64,000 nucleotides of DNA, taken from NCBI RefSeq assembly GCF_037200945.1, contig NZ_JBBCGP010000001.1, positions 3,036,501 through 3,100,500 of the forward strand. Direction: 5' to 3'. Both the position numbers and the translations under genes were made by a program. The DNA comes from Methylovirgula sp. GTDB lineage: Bacteria; Pseudomonadota; Alphaproteobacteria; Rhizobiales; Beijerinckiaceae. Below the pieces are notes generated by a model that had not been told where the DNA came from, did not search any database, and saw only the letters and a program-made list of their open reading frames with translations. How positions within the stretch are numbered: position 1 is the first letter of the stretch; every line of letters begins with the position of its first letter. Of this stretch, positions 60,566 to 64,000 are shown piece after piece.

Positions 60566-61774
60566 ATGGGTGGCGACGGAGCTTTGCGCATCCGGCTCGC
60601 GAGATTGCCGGCACTGGTCCTTGCCGCGTTCGCGCTGACTCTGCTGGCTGTCACGCCGGGGCGAACAGAGCAGCCGTTCAGCACAAGTGTCCCCTCCGCA
60701 ATCCTGATCGATGCTGATTCTGGGGCCGTCCTGTTCGAGAAGAACGCTGACAGCCCACAGATCCCGGCCTCGACCGCCAAAATCATGACGTTGGAGCTGA
60801 TATTCGAGGCTCTGGGCAACGGCCATCTGAAGCTGACGGATACATTGAATGTCAGCGAAAATGCCTGGCGGACGGGCGGCGCGATGGCGCGAGGCTCGAC
60901 CATGTTCGCGGCTCTCCACAGCAATGTCAGCATCGAAGATCTGATCCGCGGCATTGCCGTCGTGTCCGCCAACGATGCGTCGATCGTGCTTGCTGAAGGC
61001 ACCGCTGGCTCGGAAGGCGCGTTCGCAACGCGGATGACCGAGCGCGCGCATGAGCTCGGCTTGGCGCACTCGACCTTCACAAATCCCTGGGGACAGGACG
61101 ATCCTGATCAACGGACAACGGCGCGAGATATGGCGACGCTCGCGGCTTACATGATCGGCACCTACCCGCAATATTATCATTACTTCGCGGAGAAGGATTT
61201 CACCTGGAACAAGATCAAGCAACCAAATCGCAATCCGCTGCTGGAAATGGACCTTGGCGCGGACGGCTTGAAGACCGGAAATATCGGCGATAGCGGCTAT
61301 GGCATCATTGCCTCGGCGGTCCAGAATGGACAGCGGCTTATCCTCGCGATCTACGGCGCCAAGACCGCGAAGGAGCGCGAGACCGAAGCCGCACGGATTT
61401 TCCAATGGGGCTTTCGGTCTTTTGCAGCGAAGACGCTGTTCAAGGCAGGAGAGGTCATCGGCTATGCCGATGTCTATGGCGGCAGCACCGGTTATGTGCC
61501 ACTCGTTTCCGAGAAGCCGGTGCGGCTCCTCATCCCGCGCGAGTCGGACGAAAAGCTGCGCGGCCAGATCGTATATACAGGGCCGCTTGTTGCGCCCGTT
61601 GCGAGCGGCCGCGAAATCGCGCAATTGCGGGTTTTCCGCGGTGCCAGCGAGATTTTGGATACGCCTTTGAAGACGGCGGCAAATGTCGGCGTTGGCTCGT
61701 TGCAGCGGCGCGCGATGGATGCGGGAATTGAATATACCGAAGAGATATTCCGCAAATACGTTTTGAAAAAATGA
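60566..61774 (+). CDS. D-alanyl-D-alanine carboxypeptidase, DacA/DacC type
   Basis: A serine-type D,D-carboxypeptidase (PBP5 group) of 402 residues that trims cell-wall pentapeptides. After a signal peptide (about 8–34), the Ser-x2-Lys motif STAK is at 69–72, the SAN motif is in VVSANDAS near 136, and KTG is in DGLKTGNIGDSGYG near 238. A C-terminal PBP5-like domain follows. An upstream ATG at 60530 is possible but would put a hydrophilic stretch before the signal. Its stop overlaps tmk by ATGA, so it is an operon with tmk and holB. Confidence 0.93.
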   Translation: MGGDGALRIRLARLPALVLAAFALTLLAVTPGRTEQPFSTSVPSAILIDADSGAVLFEKNADSPQIPASTAKIMTLELIFEALGNGHLKLTDTLNVSENAWRTGGAMARGSTMFAALHSNVSIEDLIRGIAVVSANDASIVLAEGTAGSEGAFATRMTERAHELGLAHSTFTNPWGQDDPDQRTTARDMATLAAYMIGTYPQYYHYFAEKDFTWNKIKQPNRNPLLEMDLGADGLKTGNIGDSGYGIIASAVQNGQRLILAIYGAKTAKERETEAARIFQWGFRSFAAKTLFKAGEVIGYADVYGGSTGYVPLVSEKPVRLLIPRESDEKLRGQIVYTGPLVAPVASGREIAQLRVFRGASEILDTPLKTAANVGVGSLQRRAMDAGIEYTEEIFRKYVLKK

Positions 61775-62478
61775 CCCTGGACATTCTGCACCCGGCCGTG
61801 CGCAAACGCGGCACGTTCATCACGTTGGAAGGCGGCGAGGGCGTCGGCAAGTCGACGCAAATGCGCCACCTGATCGCGCGGCTGCAGTCGCGCGGCATTG
61901 AGGCAATTTCGACGCGTGAGCCAGGCGGTTCACCGGGCGCCGAGATTCTGCGCGATCTTTTGCTATCAGGCATGATCAAGGACCTTGGTCCGAAGGCCGA
62001 GGCGATCATCTTCGCGGCCGCGCGGATCGACCATATCGACCATACGATCGCGCCGGCGCTTGCGGCCAACAAATGGGTCGTCTGCGACCGCTTCGCCGAT
62101 TCGACGCGCGCCTATCAAGGCGCGCTCGGTGGCCTCGATCTGGGCTTTCTGCGCGCGCTCGAGCGCGTGACCGTCGGCGACACGCGCCCCGATCTGACGC
62201 TGATCTTCGATCTGCCGCCCGAGATCGGATTGGCACGGGCCGCCGCGCGGCGTGGCACGGGGCAGGCGTCCGACCGGTTTGAAGGCGAAGGGCTCGCCTT
62301 CCACGAAGCTTTGCGCAAGGCCTATCTCGCAATCGCCGCCGCGGAACCCGAGCGATGCGTCCTCGTGGATGCGGACCACAGTGAAGAGGAAGTTGCGCAG
62401 GCGATCTGGGATACGGTCAGCTACAGGCTGTTCGAATCCCAGCCCGAGCCCGAATCCGAGGCTCTGAATGGCGCGTAA
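61771..62478 (+). CDS. tmk: Thymidylate kinase
   Basis: A 235-residue dTMP kinase. The P-loop is LEGGEGVGKST near residues 19–28, the DR-x motif is VCDRFADSTRAYQG near 100, and the LID is in RAAARRGTG near 155. It overlaps the carboxypeptidase gene by 4 bases and holB by 11 bases, which indicates tight coupling. This tmk-holB order is typical of alphaproteobacteria. Confidence 0.95.
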   Translation: MTLDILHPAVRKRGTFITLEGGEGVGKSTQMRHLIARLQSRGIEAISTREPGGSPGAEILRDLLLSGMIKDLGPKAEAIIFAAARIDHIDHTIAPALAANKWVVCDRFADSTRAYQGALGGLDLGFLRALERVTVGDTRPDLTLIFDLPPEIGLARAAARRGTGQASDRFEGEGLAFHEALRKAYLAIAAAEPERCVLVDADHSEEEVAQAIWDTVSYRLFESQPEPESEALNGA

Positions 62479-63547
62479 GCCGCTGCTCGAAGCTGCGCCT
62501 GAAGCCGACCGCATCGAGGCGACACCACACCCGCGCGAAACTCTGGATTTTTTCGGCCACCACGACGCGGAGCAGGGCCTGCTTAACGCCTACCGCGCCG
62601 GCCGTCTGGCGCAGGCCTATGCCATTGGCGGCCAGCCGGGCATCGGCAAGGCGACGCTCGCCTGGCGCCTTGCCCGCTTCCTGCTTGCCCATCCGGACCC
62701 AACGGCCCGAGAGGTTCAGCAGGCCGATGATCTGAGCATCAACGCGGATGATCCGGTTATGCATAAGATCGCCGCGCTTTCGCACGGCGATGTCGTCCTG
62801 CTGCGGCGAGAGTGGAACGAAAAATCGAAACGCCATTACACCGAGATCCGCGTCGATGATGTCCGCCAGGCGTCGCATCTGTTTCGCTCCGCCTCTGCGG
62901 CGGGGGGCTATCGCATCTGCATTGTCGATTCTGCCGACGATCTGAATAATTCGGCCGCCAATGCGCTTCTGAAGCTCGTCGAGGAACCGCCGCCGCGCTC
63001 GCTCTTTCTCATCGTGTCGCATCGTCCAGCGCTGCTGCTGCCGACCTTACGCTCGCGCTCGCAGATGCTGATGCTGCGGCCGCTCGAAACCGAAGAGATT
63101 TTGCGCGTCATCGAATCGCTCGGTGAACCCTGGACGGACGCCGACGACACCGAACGCCGGACTGCGGCCGAACGCGCGCATGGCTCCGTCGGGACGGCGC
63201 TGAGCCTTCTCGCCGATGAAGGGATCGCGCTCGATAATCAAGTTCGGGCATTACTCGGCGCGTTGCCGGCGCTCGATTGGCGCGCGGTTCACGCGCTGGC
63301 CGACCGGATCACAGGCCGCGATCAGACGGCTGATTGCGACCGGGTCATGACCGCCGTCGTCGATTGGATCGACGAGAGGCTGCGTGCTGAGGCGTCGTCC
63401 GGGGCGGCTCGCCTTGCACCCTTGGCAGAGGTGTGGGAAAAAGCCGCCGACGCGGCGCGGGAAGCCGAGGCTCTCAATCTCGACAAGCGGCCCGTCATCC
63501 TGTCGATTTTTGCCGAACTCGCGGCGGCCAGGGCGCTTTCCGCCTAG
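62468..63547 (+). CDS. holB: DNA polymerase III delta-prime subunit
   Basis: A 359-residue clamp-loader subunit. The AAA+ P-loop region is GQPGIGKATLAWRLARFLL near residues 57–75. The duplex continues with IRVDDVRQ and NALLKLVEEPPPRSLFLIVSHRPALLLPTLRSR, where the Ser-Arg sensor is seen. The zinc module is not obvious. It follows tmk with an 11-base overlap and precedes metG by 144 bases. Confidence 0.94.
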   Translation: MARKPLLEAAPEADRIEATPHPRETLDFFGHHDAEQGLLNAYRAGRLAQAYAIGGQPGIGKATLAWRLARFLLAHPDPTAREVQQADDLSINADDPVMHKIAALSHGDVVLLRREWNEKSKRHYTEIRVDDVRQASHLFRSASAAGGYRICIVDSADDLNNSAANALLKLVEEPPPRSLFLIVSHRPALLLPTLRSRSQMLMLRPLETEEILRVIESLGEPWTDADDTERRTAAERAHGSVGTALSLLADEGIALDNQVRALLGALPALDWRAVHALADRITGRDQTADCDRVMTAVVDWIDERLRAEASSGAARLAPLAEVWEKAADAAREAEALNLDKRPVILSIFAELAAARALSA

Positions 63548-63567
63548 GCCCCGTCGAAGCATGGCGA

Positions 63568-63616
63568 GAGTGGGATGCGAGAAAGTGGATACCGGTTTTT
63601 CGCGAGAATCCCACTC
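63568..63616. repeat. Rhizobiales-type intergenic inverted repeat
   Basis: GAGTGGGAT (63568–63576) and ATCCCACTC (63608–63616) are inverted. The inner AAGTGGATACCGGTT closely matches the repeat at 54946–54989. Confidence 0.72.
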
Positions 63617-63691
63617 CAAATTATTAAAATCGATCACGTTTATTATTTCGGATCGCGTCGATCCGAAATCATCGTGATCTAATGAGTGAGC

Positions 63692-64000
63692 ATGGCTGAG
63701 CGCCCAACCTTCTACATCACGACTGCGATCCCTTACGCCAATGGCGCGCCGCACATCGGCCACGCCTACGAGCGTATCGCGACCGACGCCATCCAGCGCT
63801 TCAAGCGTCTCGATGGTGAGGACGTCCTGTTCTGCACCGGCATGGACGAACACGGGCAGAAGATGCAGCAGACGGCGGCGCGCGAAGGCATCACACCGCT
63901 TCAGCTTGCCGACCGCACGGCGGCGCAATTCGCGGCAATGGGCGCAGCGCTCAATGCCGAGGCCGATGTCATCGTGCGGACGACCAGCGCGGCGCATCGT
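63692..64000 (+). CDS. metG: Methionyl-tRNA synthetase, N-terminal part
   Basis: The first 103 codons of MetRS, cut by the window end. The class I HIGH motif is PHIGHAYE near residue 20, preceded by TTAIPYANGAP; LFCTGMDEHGQK near 46 follows. The KMSKS loop is beyond the window. It is the next gene of the rlpA–dac–tmk–holB–metG block. Confidence 0.95.
   Translation, partial: MAERPTFYITTAIPYANGAPHIGHAYERIATDAIQRFKRLDGEDVLFCTGMDEHGQKMQQTAAREGITPLQLADRTAAQFAAMGAALNAEADVIVRTTSAAHR

Noticed and set aside
1..64000. CRISPR array, prophage or rRNA operon
   Set aside because: No regular spaced repeats, phage structural genes or rRNA-like sequence were seen.

Overview
The window looks like chromosome of a GC-rich alphaproteobacterium of the order Hyphomicrobiales (Rhizobiales), plausibly near Beijerinckiaceae. 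The basis is the housekeeping gene order: dsbA-like–aroQ–accB–accC with aat and a DUF2155 gene; a two-domain cold-shock gene–DUF192–tRNA-Pro–complex I NDUFS4-like gene; rlpA–D,D-carboxypeptidase–tmk–holB–metG; and glnB–glnA. The family assignment is inference; no rRNA or species marker is present.

Bases 1 to about 27,400 are accessory DNA. An IS66-family element (274–4337) carries a Tn5-like IS4-family element inserted near its right end, with perfect 20-bp inverted repeats and a 9-bp target duplication. Next come an autotransporter-like scrap and a truncated GntR gene. From 4890 to 23758 lies a catabolic and transport cluster. It holds an SDR, a dihydroorotase-like amidohydrolase, a Rieske protein, an SsuABC/TauABC-type transporter, two paralogues of the 4,5-dihydroxyphthalate decarboxylase family, a DUF3891 protein, an MFS transporter, an OprB porin, two related GntR/FCD regulators, an amidase, a Gfo/Idh/MocA dehydrogenase, the alpha and beta subunits of a ring-hydroxylating dioxygenase, and a Rieske ferredoxin. 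Related TGAAAT / ATATTTCA motifs recur upstream of several of these genes and may be a shared operator. The set suggests uptake, amide hydrolysis, ring dihydroxylation, rearomatisation and decarboxylation of an aromatic acid or amide. The substrate cannot be named, and no reductase or ring-cleavage enzyme is visible.

From 23.8 to 27.3 kb are decaying sequences: a small membrane-protein ORF with a 27-bp tandem duplication, an iron-type ABC ATPase with an in-frame amber stop, a truncated and frameshifted FecCD permease, an excisionase-like gene and a frameshifted tyrosine integrase. The integrase runs toward the 3' end of tRNA-Phe(GAA) (27414–27489), so this is probably one end of an island integrated in that tRNA gene.

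From 27.5 kb on the content is core-like, with one exception: a CusCBA/CzcCBA-type metal-efflux operon (29895–35532) sits between aat and accC. Its outer-membrane and RND genes are frameshifted, while the adaptor is open. Also present are a 1134-residue three-module polysaccharide enzyme (GH18-like, NodB-like deacetylase, GT2 synthase), parE, an APH-type kinase, a GT4-type glycosyltransferase, glnA/glnB, sseA, cysK, four tRNA genes (Cys, Asn, Pro, Arg), a GAF protein beside a radical-SAM protein with a SPASM-like cysteine block at its N-terminus, and a tandemly duplicated outer-membrane beta-barrel gene. The window ends 103 codons into metG.
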